NCBI RefSeq assembly: GCF_026151205.1
Contig: NC_087084.1
Location: 12,303,453 to 12,367,452 of the forward strand
DNA length: 64,000 nt
Reading direction: 5' to 3'
Source: Bolinopsis microptera
Lineage: Eukaryota; Ctenophora; Tentaculata; Lobata; Bolinopsidae
The position numbers and the translations under genes were made by a program. Shown in pieces: positions 1-10,740 of the stretch; positions within the stretch are counted from its first letter, which is position 1; every line of letters begins with the position of its first letter. A model generated the notes under the pieces. That model made no database searches. It saw nothing but the letters and a program-made list of their open reading frames with translations, and had not been told where the DNA came from.

Positions 1-16
1 TGAGTGAGCTACTAGG

Positions 17-1645
17 GTTACATACCTTGATGGTAGGTTCACATACCTTGATGGTAGGTTCACATACCTTGATGGTAGGTTCACATACCTTGATGGTAGG
101 TTCACATACCTTGATGGTAGGTTCACATACCTTGATGGTAGGTTCACATACCTTGATGGTAGGTTCACATACCTTGATGGTAGGTTCACATACCTTGATG
201 GTAGGTCCGCATACCTTGATGGTAGGTCCGCATACCTTGATGGTAGGTTCACATACCTTGATGGTAGGTTCACAGACCTTGATGGTAGGTTCACATACCT
301 TGATGGTAGGTTCACATACCTTGATGGTAGGTTCACATACCTTGATGGTAGGTTCACATACCTTGATGGTAGGTTCGCAGACCTTGATGGTAGGTTCACA
401 TACCTTGATGGTAGGTTCGCAGACCTTGATGGTAGGTTCACATACCTTGATGGTAGGTTCACATACCTTGATGGTAGGTTCACATACCTTGATGGTAGGT
501 TCACATACCTTGATGGTAGGTTCGCAGACCTTGATGGTAGGTTCACATACCTTGATGGTAGGTTCGCAGACCTTGATGGTAGGTTCACATACCTTGATGG
601 TAGGTTCACATACCTTGATGGTAGGTTCACATACCTTGATGGTAGGTTCACAGACCTTGATGGTAGGTTCACATACCTTGATGGTAGGTCCGCATACCTT
701 GATGGTAGGTTCACATACCTTGATTGTAGGTTCACATACCTTGATGGTAGGTTCACATACCTTGATGGTAGGTTCACATACCTTGATGGTAGGTTCACAT
801 ACCTTGATGGTAGGTTCACATACCTTGATGGTAGGTTCGCATACCTTGATGGTAGGTTCACATACCTTGATGGTAGGTTCACATACCTTGATGGTAGGTT
901 CACATACCTTGATGGTAGGTTCACATACCTTGATGGTAGGTTCGCATACCTTGATGGTAGGTTCACATACCTTGATGGTAGGTTCACATACCTTGATGGT
1001 AGGTTCACATACCTTGATGGTAGGTTCACATACCTTGATGGTAGGTTCACATACCTTGATGGTAGGTTCACATACCTTGATGGTAGGTTCACATACCTTG
1101 ATGGTAGGTTCACATACCTTGATGGTAGGTTCACATACCTTGATGGTAGGTTCACATACCTTGATGGTAGGTTCACATACCTTGATGGTAGGTTCACATA
1201 CCTTGATGGTAGGTTCACATACCTTGATGGTAGGTTCACATACCTTGATGGTAGGTTCACATACCTTGATGGTAGGTTCACATACCTTGATGGTAGGTTC
1301 ACATACCTTGATGGTAGGTTCACATACCTTGATGGTAGGTTCACAGACCTTGATGGTAGGTTCACATACCTTGATGGTAGGTTCACATACCTTGATGGTA
1401 GGTTCACATACCTTGATGGTAGGTTCACATACCTTGATGGTAGGTTCACAGACCTTGATGGTAGGTTCACATACCTTGATGGTAGGTCCGCATACCTTGA
1501 TGGTAGGTTCACATACCTTGATTGTAGGTTCACATACCTTGATGGTAGGTTCACATACCTTGATGGAAGGTTCACATACCTCGATGGTAGGTTCACATAC
1601 CTTGATGGTAGGTTCGCATACCTCAGGACATACCTTGATGGGACT
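17..1645. repeat. 21-bp minisatellite, about 76 copies, inside receptor A
   Basis: The plus-strand unit is TTGATGGTAGGTTCACATACC, written here in two parts: TTGATGGTAGG then TTCACATACC. Every copy keeps the 21-bp length, so both strands stay in register. On the minus strand it reads Ile-Lys-Val-Cys-Glu-Pro-Thr and continues the receptor A frame. Variants seen are GTA to GTC, TGT to TGC, ACC to ACA (all silent on the minus strand), and GAA to GGA, ACC to TCC, AAG to GAG (replacements). Each standard unit also contains AAGGTATGT, a strong 5' splice-site match. It could be coding (loop 3), intronic, or both. Confidence 0.95.
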
Positions 1646-2479
1646 AATAAGATTAACAGCTGTATTCACAGTGTTAGGCAGAATGATACACCTCTTTATA
1701 ATCTCACTTTTCTCAGTCACCACGCTCATCACATTAGGAGCTGAACTAACAGTATTGATTCGCCTTTTCTTAATTTTCTTCTGATTCCGGGGGGATATAA
1801 GCAACTTTATGATAAGAACTACAATTATACCAGATGCTACAATAGACATAGTCTGTAGAGCTATACTGATACTCATTGTGAGGACCTGGCTTTTCAGTAT
1901 CATATCATCAGTTGTATTTAGATTAAATGGATTTAGCTTCCACGCAGTGCAAATATTTGGCACGAAAACAGTATTTTGATTTGGCTCATAGTAATGTCTA
2001 ACAACTAAAACAAACTGCCCAAACATCAACATCACTAAAATCGGGATCACTTGAGCCTTCGTCAAACGATAAAGCGGGAACACGATGGAGATACACCTGG
2101 AGATAACCATGACACTGGAGATAACGAGAGTGGAGGAAGTCAGTATCTGAGACAAGGCGCTGAGGCTGATCTGTAAGGGAGACGCGGAGGGTTCATAACA
2201 ACTCCACACAGAGGGTATAACACCCTCCATACACTCCATAGTTTTAAAGTTGTACTCTACCCAGACTGATTGGATAAGCAGGAGGTAGACTGGTAGAACT
2301 AAATTCCTCATGAAATCAACCGGGGCCAGAAGTGAGAAGAGGAATGTTGATATGTTGTGTTTGTTGTGGTAGTAGACGGTGGAGTTGAGGAAGAAGGAGG
2401 AGAAGGAGCAGGTGACGAGGAGTATGGTGGAGATGACAGTTCCGGAGGGTGAGGTGAGGGTTCCTGTGTAGTCGAGCAT
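1634..2479 (-). CDS. Receptor A: divergent class A GPCR, 5' part (partial gene)
   Basis: An open frame of 282 codons runs from the ATG at 2479 to a splice-donor-like AAG|GTATGT at 1634. It holds five hydrophobic segments in the right order for a seven-helix receptor: TM1 about residues 13-38 (Asn in FFLNSTVYY), TM2 about 47-72 with the Asp of LLAPVDFMRN, TM3 about 103-131, TM4 about 144-161 and TM5 about 203-228. After TM3, SRC (127-129) sits where DRY is usual, so only the Arg is kept. A basic stretch after TM5 (RNQKKIKKRR) fits intracellular loop 3. TM6 and TM7 are absent and must lie beyond base 1. The frame does not stop at 1634: it stays open through the 21-bp repeat to base 2, 826 codons in all. 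The ligand is unknown. The GPCR assignment rests on helix layout and few motifs. Confidence 0.7.
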
Positions 2480-2511
2480 AGTGCTGCAGGGCTGTGCGTT
2501 TACTTAGTGGT

Positions 2512-2630
2512 TACGTGTAACAAACAGTAGTCACGTGTAACAAACAGTAGTCACGTGTTATAAACAGTAGTTACGTGTAACAAACAGTAGTCACGTGTAA
2601 CAAACAGTAGTCACGTGTAACAAACAGTCT
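2512..2630. repeat. 20-bp minisatellite with CACGTG E-boxes upstream of receptor A
   Basis: About six copies of a 20-bp unit (ACGTGTAACAAACAGTAGTC) start some 35 bp upstream of the receptor A ATG. Most junctions form the palindrome CACGTG, the canonical E-box of bHLH factors; two copies have TACGTG instead. Position just 5' of a gene makes a promoter role possible, but nothing else in the sequence shows it. Confidence 0.85.
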
Positions 2631-2639
2631 TATTCTGCT

Positions 2640-3290
2640 GAGTATTTAGAGAGTAAAACAATTTACAGTACATTTAATTAGTGTGATTCAACGCTAGTGA
2701 CTAACTTATCATGTTTAAAGAGTAACGTACGTTACACATGTTCACGCTACAGATTCGTATCCTCGCGTAAGGTTGACAGTAATGTTTTAATACTTCCTGG
2801 AATCTGACCACAGAGGTTTCTTTAATATATTCTTGGTGGTTTTCCTAGTGGTTTATGGTTTCTAGCTAAAGTAGATCTATAATTTTTTAACCAACATTAT
2901 ATATATGAACTTGAGTTCTATATAATTCTATGTTATTTTATATACTTCACAACTGCAGCTCAATGTTATCATCATCTACGAATTGTCGGAAAATTAAAAC
3001 ATTGACGTACTGATTGTGTCCACTGCTTATAGTTATAATACCCATAGTTAATTGGGTTGAGATAACCACTAATCAGACAGCAAAAAACATTTGCTATCTG
3101 CTAAAACGGGAAATCTCTGAATAAGTTTTGAAGTACATACAAGGAAGTAATTAACCCGATTACGCTTGTACATATCCTGTAAGTAAAAATAACTGTCAGA
3201 TCGACTAGTTGTGAAGCTTTTACCTTTTAATTAGAAGGGTAACAATAAAATACCTTGCTTCTGTTCCTCAAAAAATTACCTCAAACAGTC
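2640..3290. other. AT-rich spacer without recognisable gene
   Basis: This stretch lies between receptor A and the GTPase exons. On the minus strand a candidate acceptor (TTTACTTACAG near 3170) is followed by an in-frame stop, so it does not continue the GTPase gene. I see no repeat or RNA gene here. Confidence 0.6.
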
Positions 3291-3297
3291 CCCTTAC

Positions 3298-3885
3298 CTG
3301 TGAGAGTATCTCTGCGTTTTCCACTGGTTACTAAGGTGAATCCTTGGGTTTCTATGGCAACTCCTGTTCTTTGTATGGTTTCCTCGATATACCAGTTGAT
3401 AAAACTACTCTTTCCCGCAGAGTGATTACCTGATGTGATTGTAAATGGTCAAAATAAGTTTAAATTCCATTTTTAAACATCAAATAATTTGAACTTTGAA
3501 AAACTGAATGTTTATGATCATAAAATGGAACATTTGATTTGTCCCAAGATGCTTCACATTCAAGAGAGATTAACATAATATATAAAGACTTGAATGTGAG
3601 GTATTTACAGAGGTTGATACGAATGATCTGAAAGCAGACAAAAACTGCCTGATTATGCATTTTGGACAGACCAGTGAACATTTAACAGAATTACCTATGA
3701 GCATTATGTTTATTTTCTTTCTAGGAGGCTCAACAGAAAGACCCAAATCTTCTCCCACATTTAGAAGACTGTCATCTCCCTCGATGTAGAGGCTGTGGAC
3801 ATCTTGAAGGATGACTTCATTTATTGATTGTGTCAAACTCTCTGTATTTCCACCAGCCAAACGGCGAGCTCCACGTCGGGTCATC
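3298..3885 (-). CDS. EHD/dynamin-like GTPase, two N-terminal exons (partial or fragment)
   Basis: Exon 1 (3885-3695, ATG at 3884) encodes 63 codons ending ...KKINIMLI plus one base; exon 2 (3429-3298) continues in phase after TCAG and ends at ACAG|GTAAGG. Joined, they give MLIGNHSAGKSSFINWYIEE, a clear P-loop (G1: GNHSAGKSS) followed by IETQGF and VTSGKRR, where the dynamin/EHD families place the switch I threonine region. This layout resembles EHD or sarcalumenin-like GTPases, which remodel membranes. Only about 107 codons are present. No exon with the DxPG (G3) or NKxD (G4) motif was found before receptor A begins on the same strand, so the gene is either broken or has a very long intron. 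ATG sits one base after an acceptor-like TTAG, so an upstream 5' exon is possible. Confidence 0.65.
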
Positions 3886-5398
3886 CTAATTTAAAAGAAG
3901 GTATTATACAGCATAAGTTTTATGGGACAAACAAGTTTTACTTGTTTTCACTTTTGAATGATTGATGATGTGCACTAAAAATCTCACAATAGTTTGAAAT
4001 ACACCAATAAGAAATAGATGAAATGTAAATAATGAAGTATCAATTATTTACAGTAGCCGTTTCATAACAAAAATAGTGGCTGTCAAACAGAAGCATTGTG
4101 CATTTTATTTGAAAATCCAAATAATAATTATTCTTGAGAATTACATTTCAGCCATGCAAAACTGCATTGACATCATTTTTATGAAAACTTATGGAAACAA
4201 TGGTATAGCAATAGAAGTTGCATATTGAGTGGCCGGACAACTAAGCTGCACCAACACATAGCAGGAGCCATATTAACATTGGGGCCGTCTATTCTACCAA
4301 ATTTTTGAATAACAAACAATCAAACTTATCATGTAATAGTAAAAATATGGCTGATCACAATTCTGTCCCAACTCAAAGCAAAAAAGGAAAAAAAAGAAAA
4401 GATAATCAGACGGACAGAATTATAACCATTTTAAGATATATAATGTTAGGTATTTTAGGGAAAGAATTATTCCAGACTGTATCGGCAGCTAAGAGGTACT
4501 TGATCAGATTGGACTTGAATGAAGAAATCTGCACCAATTAATGTGAACTAGCAGGAACCCGTCTAACCCTAAATGGTGTCAAGACTCAAGAGACTTAAAT
4601 AATTATTACCTATTTAATTCGCGTTTTTGACACTTGGGGATCAAAATTTTGGGCACTAAAATTCTTATTCCTAGTTTATCGTAATAAGGTGTGAATAGTA
4701 ACATTTTTTAGCACCATTCAGTGTGGCACCATAATAAAGATACCCAGCTTGGGTGTGTACTGTGTGCTGTTTGATGGAAAAGTGCCTTCACAAAAAAATA
4801 CTTCCAATCTGGTTTATGTATAGCCACAACAAGTCACTCACCCTCGAAAATTTGAGTTGTGCATGGCATCAGTCTATGGATAGTGCTGCATAGGTGTTGA
4901 TTACTAGTTGCTATTAACTGGAGAATAAAGGAGTCAATTACAAATAAAGGAGTAAATGACATGCATGTAGATTGTAGGCTTGAAAACCTGAATATTTGTG
5001 GAAATTTAAAGTTTTCATTTACAATAGAATTACAGGTAAACCTCAAAATTCAACGTGCGATATCTTCAAATAGGAAACTTTGTTTTCGGTAAGGACAAAA
5101 GCATTTGAAAATTTAGATCGAGCTCTACAACATATCTCAAAATCTCAAAATCGACCTCGGACCTTAAGGGCGTGAAATCCCCTAAAGTTCTTAAAATCCT
5201 AAGATGCTCTGAATCTTCATATCATGAAAATTGCTAGCTGTTCAATTTCGTATTGGGTATCGTGTTTCTGTATCGAGATTATATAAACTTATAACAGAGT
5301 TGTTGGGGCTTTAAAGACTAAATGTGTTGACGTTAAGATTTTAAGATAATAACGTATAGTAATAATTACATCTTACATTGTGCACCAACTATTTATAT
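3886..5398. other. AT-rich intergenic stretch, no supported gene
   Basis: Only a 78-codon frame at 4305-4541 (plus; lysine-rich N terminus) stands out. It has no recognisable motif, and frames of this length are expected by chance here. No repeats or RNA genes were seen. Confidence 0.55.
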
Positions 5399-5672
5399 TC
5401 ATTCCAACGGTCTTGATGTGATGAGGCCCAGACGGAGATGCCTTGCTCTAGTCAATATCTGCTGCACGATTGTCGAGCTCGTCAAAGTCACCTTAACAGG
5501 TCGAACAGCCACTTGTTTCTTATCTAAGTTGGGTTTATTGAAACCAATTCTGCTAGCTTCTATTTTTGGTTTTTCACCAAGTTCTAACAATCTTGTTGTT
5601 TCATCTGACCCAAAGGTGTATATTGTAGTTTTCACTCTTCTAATATCTACACCTGAGTGTTCTACATACTTA
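5399..5672 (-). pseudogene. Decayed fragment of non-LTR retroelement ORF1-like protein
   Basis: The minus-strand frame contains GEKPKIEASRIG, RPVKVTL and VQQILTRARHLR. The same spaced pattern (KPRYEAVRIG, RPIKILV, VHEILLKSKNLR) occurs in the longer ORF1-like gene at 11485-12361, so the two are related copies of one family. Only about 80-90 codons survive; the part that should follow HLR (the YISPDRSPEEQ segment of the relative) is missing. ORF1 proteins of non-LTR retrotransposons bind RNA. That class is inferred from the pattern, not proven. Confidence 0.6.
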
Positions 5673-5862
5673 AAAATAAATAGTCAATGAGGAACCCTAT
5701 TGAAGAGTTCTCATTTCTCAATACACACGTAATTTAAATAACCTCACGTAGTCACGGACGTTAAGGGCCTCTATTGTATTGATATTGTTTTAATAGAGCT
5801 AATTGATTGTTAGCTAGCACTAGTGTGCACTGTTTATTCTTTCTTTATTTAGGTTAACCACC

Positions 5863-7458
5863 ATGGTGCTTTTTATCCTCCTACTTAACACACTCCTCTC
5901 AACATCCCACTCTGCAAACGTTTTAGTTATAGCAGGGCTGCGAGGTTCTCATCTGTACTTCTCCACTGACATAGCGGACAAGCTAGCAGAGTTTGGACAC
6001 AACGTAACTTTGGTGACTATGTTCAGTGACAAAAAAGTTGAAAAGGAGGACAGAGCCTTCAGATTTGTCACGTTTGGGGATGAAGATAAAAGTGGGCCAG
6101 ATATGGATTACTGGAGAGCTGTTTATGAACACTCCATACACCAACCATCTAAAGATATGATGCCAGAATCTCTTATCAGTCGAGGAGATATCAAAGAAGT
6201 CAAAATGTGGAGAGACGATTATAATAGTGTGGCGCAGAACTATTTTCAAGGGAAGGAATTTTCTAAATTACTGGACACCGGGGAGATCGATTTGATAGTT
6301 CTAGAAAATTCCATAGCTCTGTTAGCTATGGTATCTCTGGTTCACCGAGATATCCCTATAATGGGGATTGTTTGCTATCCTGGTGCAAGAGATGTAAACG
6401 ATCGGTTTGGCCAGTTAGCATTGTTGAACAGTATTCCTAGTTGGACTAATGATGTCACGAATTCTCCTCCAACTTTTCTAGAACGATTGCAGACTCTGGT
6501 GAAGATGGTACGTTTTCTCACGACATTTAATTCCATGATACAATCATTGGTGGACAAAACTATGGAACCCAGAGCGAATATTGAAGACTACTTCACAGCC
6601 ATCTACGATGTTGTCTTCATCAACGACCACCCAGCCTTTTCATTCCCCTTTCTCTCACCACCCAACTCTTTCTACCTTGGACTCTTCAATCTAGAAGACC
6701 GCCCTCTCAAACCTCTTCCTGAAGAATACTTGGAATTCCTCACCAACTGTCCCTACAAACACACTCTACTCTTCTCCTTTGGGTCCCATCTCCAGAACAT
6801 AGGGACATTTTCCATAACTCCAACCATCATGGAAACACTCCATCAACTAAACGCTTGTATCATCATGAACAGTCCGTTTGATCTAAGCTTACATTATGAT
6901 CTTCCAGCTGACAAATTTCTACAGCGGGCCTGGATCCCACAGAAGGATCTGCTAGGAAGTGGGAAGTTGGATTTCTTTATCTCCCACTGCGGTAATAACG
7001 GTAGAATGGAGGCTATTTACTACAACGTGCCACTGTTATGCATCCCGCTGTTAGGTGACCAGTACTACAATGGTAGACTGGTAGCTAGGAACGGGTTTGG
7101 GTTGGTGCTAACCAGGGAGACATTATCTGAGCAGACTCTCACAGAGACTATAAGCAAGATGTTAGCCAAGCGTGGAACTTTCAAAGCCAACATGAAAAAA
7201 GCTGTAGATATAGCTAGTAATGACCCGGGCTCTGGAACTGGTGTTTTAAAGTTTTACACCGACTTACTGATCAAGAACAGGAATGTTGACTATTTAGTAA
7301 ACAGGATTACTCTGAACCAGTCGTTTATTGAGATGCACAATTTAGATATTGCAGCACTGGCCTTGATTTTTATTATGTTTTTGTCAGCAGGGATCCTGTT
7401 TTGTTTTGTAAAATTGATTCGATTTTTTTGTAGCATGAGTAAAATTAAAACCGATTGA
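5863..7458 (+). CDS. UDP-glycosyltransferase (UGT family), membrane-bound
   Basis: This intron-free 531-codon gene encodes a GT1-family enzyme that would transfer a sugar from a UDP donor to small lipophilic acceptors in the ER lumen. A signal peptide covers about residues 1-18. GSHLY with His30 matches the catalytic His of UGTs. The donor-binding signature runs from about Trp357 (WIPQKDLL) through SHCGNNGRMEA (His375) to GDQYYN; the usual HGG is HCG here. A C-terminal membrane helix (about 495-520) is followed by a short basic tail, as in animal UGTs. The length is typical of the family. The ATG lies in an ideal CCACCATGG context 13 bases after an acceptor-like TTTATTTAG, so a 5' untranslated exon is likely. 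AATAAA signals lie at 7553 and 7563. The acceptor substrate cannot be told. EIDLIVLEN has Glu where many UGTs have the charge-relay Asp. Confidence 0.93.
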   Translation: MVLFILLLNTLLSTSHSANVLVIAGLRGSHLYFSTDIADKLAEFGHNVTLVTMFSDKKVEKEDRAFRFVTFGDEDKSGPDMDYWRAVYEHSIHQPSKDMMPESLISRGDIKEVKMWRDDYNSVAQNYFQGKEFSKLLDTGEIDLIVLENSIALLAMVSLVHRDIPIMGIVCYPGARDVNDRFGQLALLNSIPSWTNDVTNSPPTFLERLQTLVKMVRFLTTFNSMIQSLVDKTMEPRANIEDYFTAIYDVVFINDHPAFSFPFLSPPNSFYLGLFNLEDRPLKPLPEEYLEFLTNCPYKHTLLFSFGSHLQNIGTFSITPTIMETLHQLNACIIMNSPFDLSLHYDLPADKFLQRAWIPQKDLLGSGKLDFFISHCGNNGRMEAIYYNVPLLCIPLLGDQYYNGRLVARNGFGLVLTRETLSEQTLTETISKMLAKRGTFKANMKKAVDIASNDPGSGTGVLKFYTDLLIKNRNVDYLVNRITLNQSFIEMHNLDIAALALIFIMFLSAGILFCFVKLIRFFCSMSKIKTD

Positions 7459-7861
7459 AGAAATTTTACAGTGCATTTGAAATTCCATTTTAATACACTT
7501 TAGTTAAAACGGATACATTTTTAGCTTGTAATAACCTTAACCTCCAAAGTAAAATAAAAACGAATAAACAGGTCTTATTCAAAGTGAGATCTTATGAAAT
7601 AGTACAGACAGATCCGTCTGACAAAATCGATCTGCCGACACACAAAGCTTTCAGAGGATATTTGACGTTTTTGAGTCCCATTAGATGCCCTTTATAGCTG
7701 ACCAACTTTTCCAAACTGTTCCACGTGTCTTAAGGCCACTTTTTGCCACTTTACCACTTTTTACCACCATTCTTGTTTGTCGAATATCTTTAGTGGGGGG
7801 GGTGACATGTCTCCAATGTCTCCAATGTCTTTTGTCTTTTTTGAAAAGATAGGGTGCAGAG

Positions 7862-7995
7862 ACATGTCCTGGAGACATTGGAGACATTGGAGACACAGCT
7901 TTTGGAGACATTGGAGACATTGGAGACATTGGGGACATTAGAGACATTGGAGACAAAGCTTTTGGAGACATTGGAGACATTGGAGACACTGGAGA
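7862..7995. repeat. 9-bp GGAGACATT array, left arm
   Basis: About a dozen units of GGAGACATT with single-base variants and two interruptions by an AGCTTTTGGAGACA module. The same array appears inverted (AATGTCTCC) at 10521-10740, so the two arms could pair. Confidence 0.85.
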
Positions 7996-8004
7996 CGTAG
8001 ATGT

Positions 8005-10520
8005 ATGATTGGAGAAGGAGGAAGATCTAGGAGGAGGATGACCCAGGAGGAGGACTCAGGAGGAGAAGGAGGAGGATGAGGACTCAGGAGGAGGACTCAG
8101 GAAGAGGACTGAGGAGGACTGAGAAGGAGGAGGACTGAGGAGTACTGAGGAGGATGGCTGAGGAGGATGGCTGAGGAGGATGGCTGTGGAGGATGGCTGA
8201 GGAGGATGGCTGAGGAGGATGACTGAGGAGGAGGACCTAGGAGCAGGAGGACCCAGGAGGAGGAGGACCCAGGAGGAGGACTCAGGAGTAGGACTCAGGA
8301 GGAGGAGGACTCAGGAAGAGGACTGAGGAGGACAGAGAAGGAGGAGGGCTGAGGAGTACTGAGGAGGATGGCTGAATAGGATGACTGAGGAGGATGACTG
8401 ATAGGGAGGAGGAGGAGAAGGACTGAGGAGAAGGAGAAGGAGGAGGACCTAGGAGGATGAGGACCTAGGAGGAGGACTCAGGAGGAAGAGGAGGAGGAGG
8501 ACTCAGGAGGACTGAAAAGGAAGAGGACTGAGGAGGAGGAGGACTGAATAGGAGGAGGAGGACTGAATAGGAGGAGGAGGAGGGGGACTGGGGGAGGACT
8601 GAGGATGAAGAAGACTGACGAGAAGGATGAGAAGGAGGACTGAGGAGGAGGACTGAGGACTGAGGAGGATGAAGAGGAGGAAGACCTAGGAGGAGGACTC
8701 AGGAAGAGGACTGAGGAGGACAGAGAAGGAGGAGGACTGAGGAGTACTGAGGAGGATGGCTGAATAGGATGACTGAGGAGGATGACTGAGAGGGAGGAGG
8801 AGGAGAAGAAGGACTGAGGAGAAGGAGAAGGAGGAGGACCTAGGAGGATGAGGACCCAGGAGGAGGACTCAGGAGGAAGAGGAGGAGGAGGACTCAGGAG
8901 GACTGAAAAGGAAGAGGACTGAGGAGAACTGAGGAGGAGGAGGACTGAATAGTAGAAGGAGGAGGAGGGGGACTGGGGGAGGACTGAGGATGAAGAAGAC
9001 TGACGAGAAGGATGAGGAGGAGGACTGAGGACTGAGGAGGATGAAGAGGAGGAAGACCCAGGAGGAGGAGGACTGAGGAGGAGGATGAGGACTGAGGAGG
9101 ACTGAGGAGGATGGCTGAGGAGAATGGCTGAGGAGGATGACTGAGAGGGAGGAGGAGGAGGAGGAGGAGGAAGAGGACTGACGAGGAGGAGTAGGACTGA
9201 GGAGGAGAAGGAGGAGGACCTAGGAGGAGGAGGACCCAGAAGGAGGACTCAGGAGGAGGAGGAGAACTCAGGAAGAGGACTGAGAAGGAGGAGGACTGAG
9301 GAGTACTGAAGAGGATGACTGAGGAGGAGGAGCAGGAGGAGAAGGACTGAGGAGGAGAAGGAGAAGGTGGAGGAACTAGGAGGAGGATGAACCAGAAGGA
9401 GGACTCAGGAGGAAGAGGAGGGGGACTCAGGAGGAGGACTTAGAAGGAATGAGAAGGAGGAGGACTGAATAGGAGGAGGAGGAAGACTGAATAGGGGGAG
9501 AAGGAGGGGGACTGGGGAGGACTGAGGAGGAGGAGGACTGACGAGAAGGATGAGGAGGAGGACTGAGGACTGAGGAGCAAGAGGAGGAGGATGAAGAGGA
9601 CCCAGGAGGAGGAGGACTGAAGAGGAGGACTGAGGATGAGGACTGAGGAGGAGAAGGAGGACTGAGGAGGGCTGAGGAGGATGGCTGAGGAGGATGACTG
9701 ACAGGGATGAGGAGGAGGACTGAGGAGGAGGAGGAGAAGGACTGAGGAGGAGAAGGAGGAGGACCTAGGAGGATAACCCAGGAGGAGGACTCAGGAGGAG
9801 GAGGAGGACTCAGGAGGAGGACTCAGGAAAACTGAGGAGGAGGAGGGGGACTGGGGAGGACTGAGGAGGAGGAGGACTAAGGAGAAGGATGAGGAGGAGG
9901 ACTGAGGAGTACTGAGGAGGATGGCTGAGGAGGATGGCTGAGGAGGATGGCTGAGGAGGATGAGAGAGAGGGAGGAGGAGGAGGAGGAGAAGGACTGAGG
10001 AGGAGGAGGAGGAGAAGGAGGAGGACCTAGGAGGAGGAGGACTCAGGAAGAGGAGGAGGACTCAGGAGGAGGACTCAGGAAGAGGACTCAGGAGGAGGAC
10101 TGAGAAGGAGGAGGACTGAGGAGAACTGTCAACTTAGGAGGAGGAGGAAGACTGAATAGGAGGAGGAGGGGGACTGGGGGAGGACTGAGGAGGAGGGGGA
10201 CTTGGGGAGGACTGAGGAGGAGGAGGACTGACGAGAAGGATGAGGAGGAGGATTGAGGAGGAGGACTGATGATTGAGGAGGAAGAGGAGGAGGATGAAGA
10301 GGAGGAGGAGGACCCAGGAAGAGGAGGACCCAGGAGGTCCGGAGGAGGACCCAGGAGGTCCGGAGGAGGACCCAGGAGGTCCGGAGGAGGACCCAGGAGG
10401 AGGACCCAGGTCCCAGGAGGAGGACTCAGGAGGAGGAGGAGAACGACTGAGGAGGACTGAGGAGGAGGAGGACTGAGGAGGAGGAGGAGGAGGATGAGGA
10501 GGAGGAGGAGGAGGAGGAGT
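8005..10520. repeat. 2.5-kb purine-rich (GGA/GACTGAGGA) imperfect minisatellite
   Basis: The plus strand is almost entirely G and A with scattered CT, built from variants of GAGGAGGACTGAGGAG, GAGGATGGCTGAG and GACCCAGGAG. There is higher-order structure: about 300 bp from 8336 recur with few changes from 8723, a period near 390 bp. Three perfect GGTCCGGAGGAGGACCCAGG units sit at 10337-10400. Open frames here are composition artefacts. Confidence 0.9.
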
Positions 10521-10740
10521 CTCCAAAAGCTGTGTCTCCAATGTCTCCAATGCCCCTAATATCCATTTTATGTCCCTAATGTCCCCAATGTCTCCAATAT
10601 CCCCAATGTCCCCAATGTCTTTAATGTCTCCAAAAGCTGTGTCTCTAATGTCCCTAATGTCCCCAATGTCCCCAATGTCTCCAATGTCTCCAAAAGCTGT
10701 GTCTCCAATGTCTCCAATGTCTCCAATGTCTCCAATGTCT
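10521..10740. repeat. 9-bp AATGTCTCC array, right arm (inverted)
   Basis: Units AATGTCTCC and AATGTCCCC alternate with AAAAGCTGTGTCTCC modules. This is the inverted counterpart of the array at 7862-7995 and includes the same AAAAGCT module. Confidence 0.85.

Noticed and set aside
27-1784. 585-codon plus-strand frame of MVGSHTL repeats as a secreted or structural protein
   Set aside because: It is the reverse side of the receptor A frame, and its unit length alone keeps it open. Several common variants change the residue (His to Gln, Ser to Pro) on this strand.
4305-4541. 78-codon lysine-rich frame as a small gene
   Set aside because: No motif, no splice or promoter support; frames of this length are expected in AT-rich spacer.
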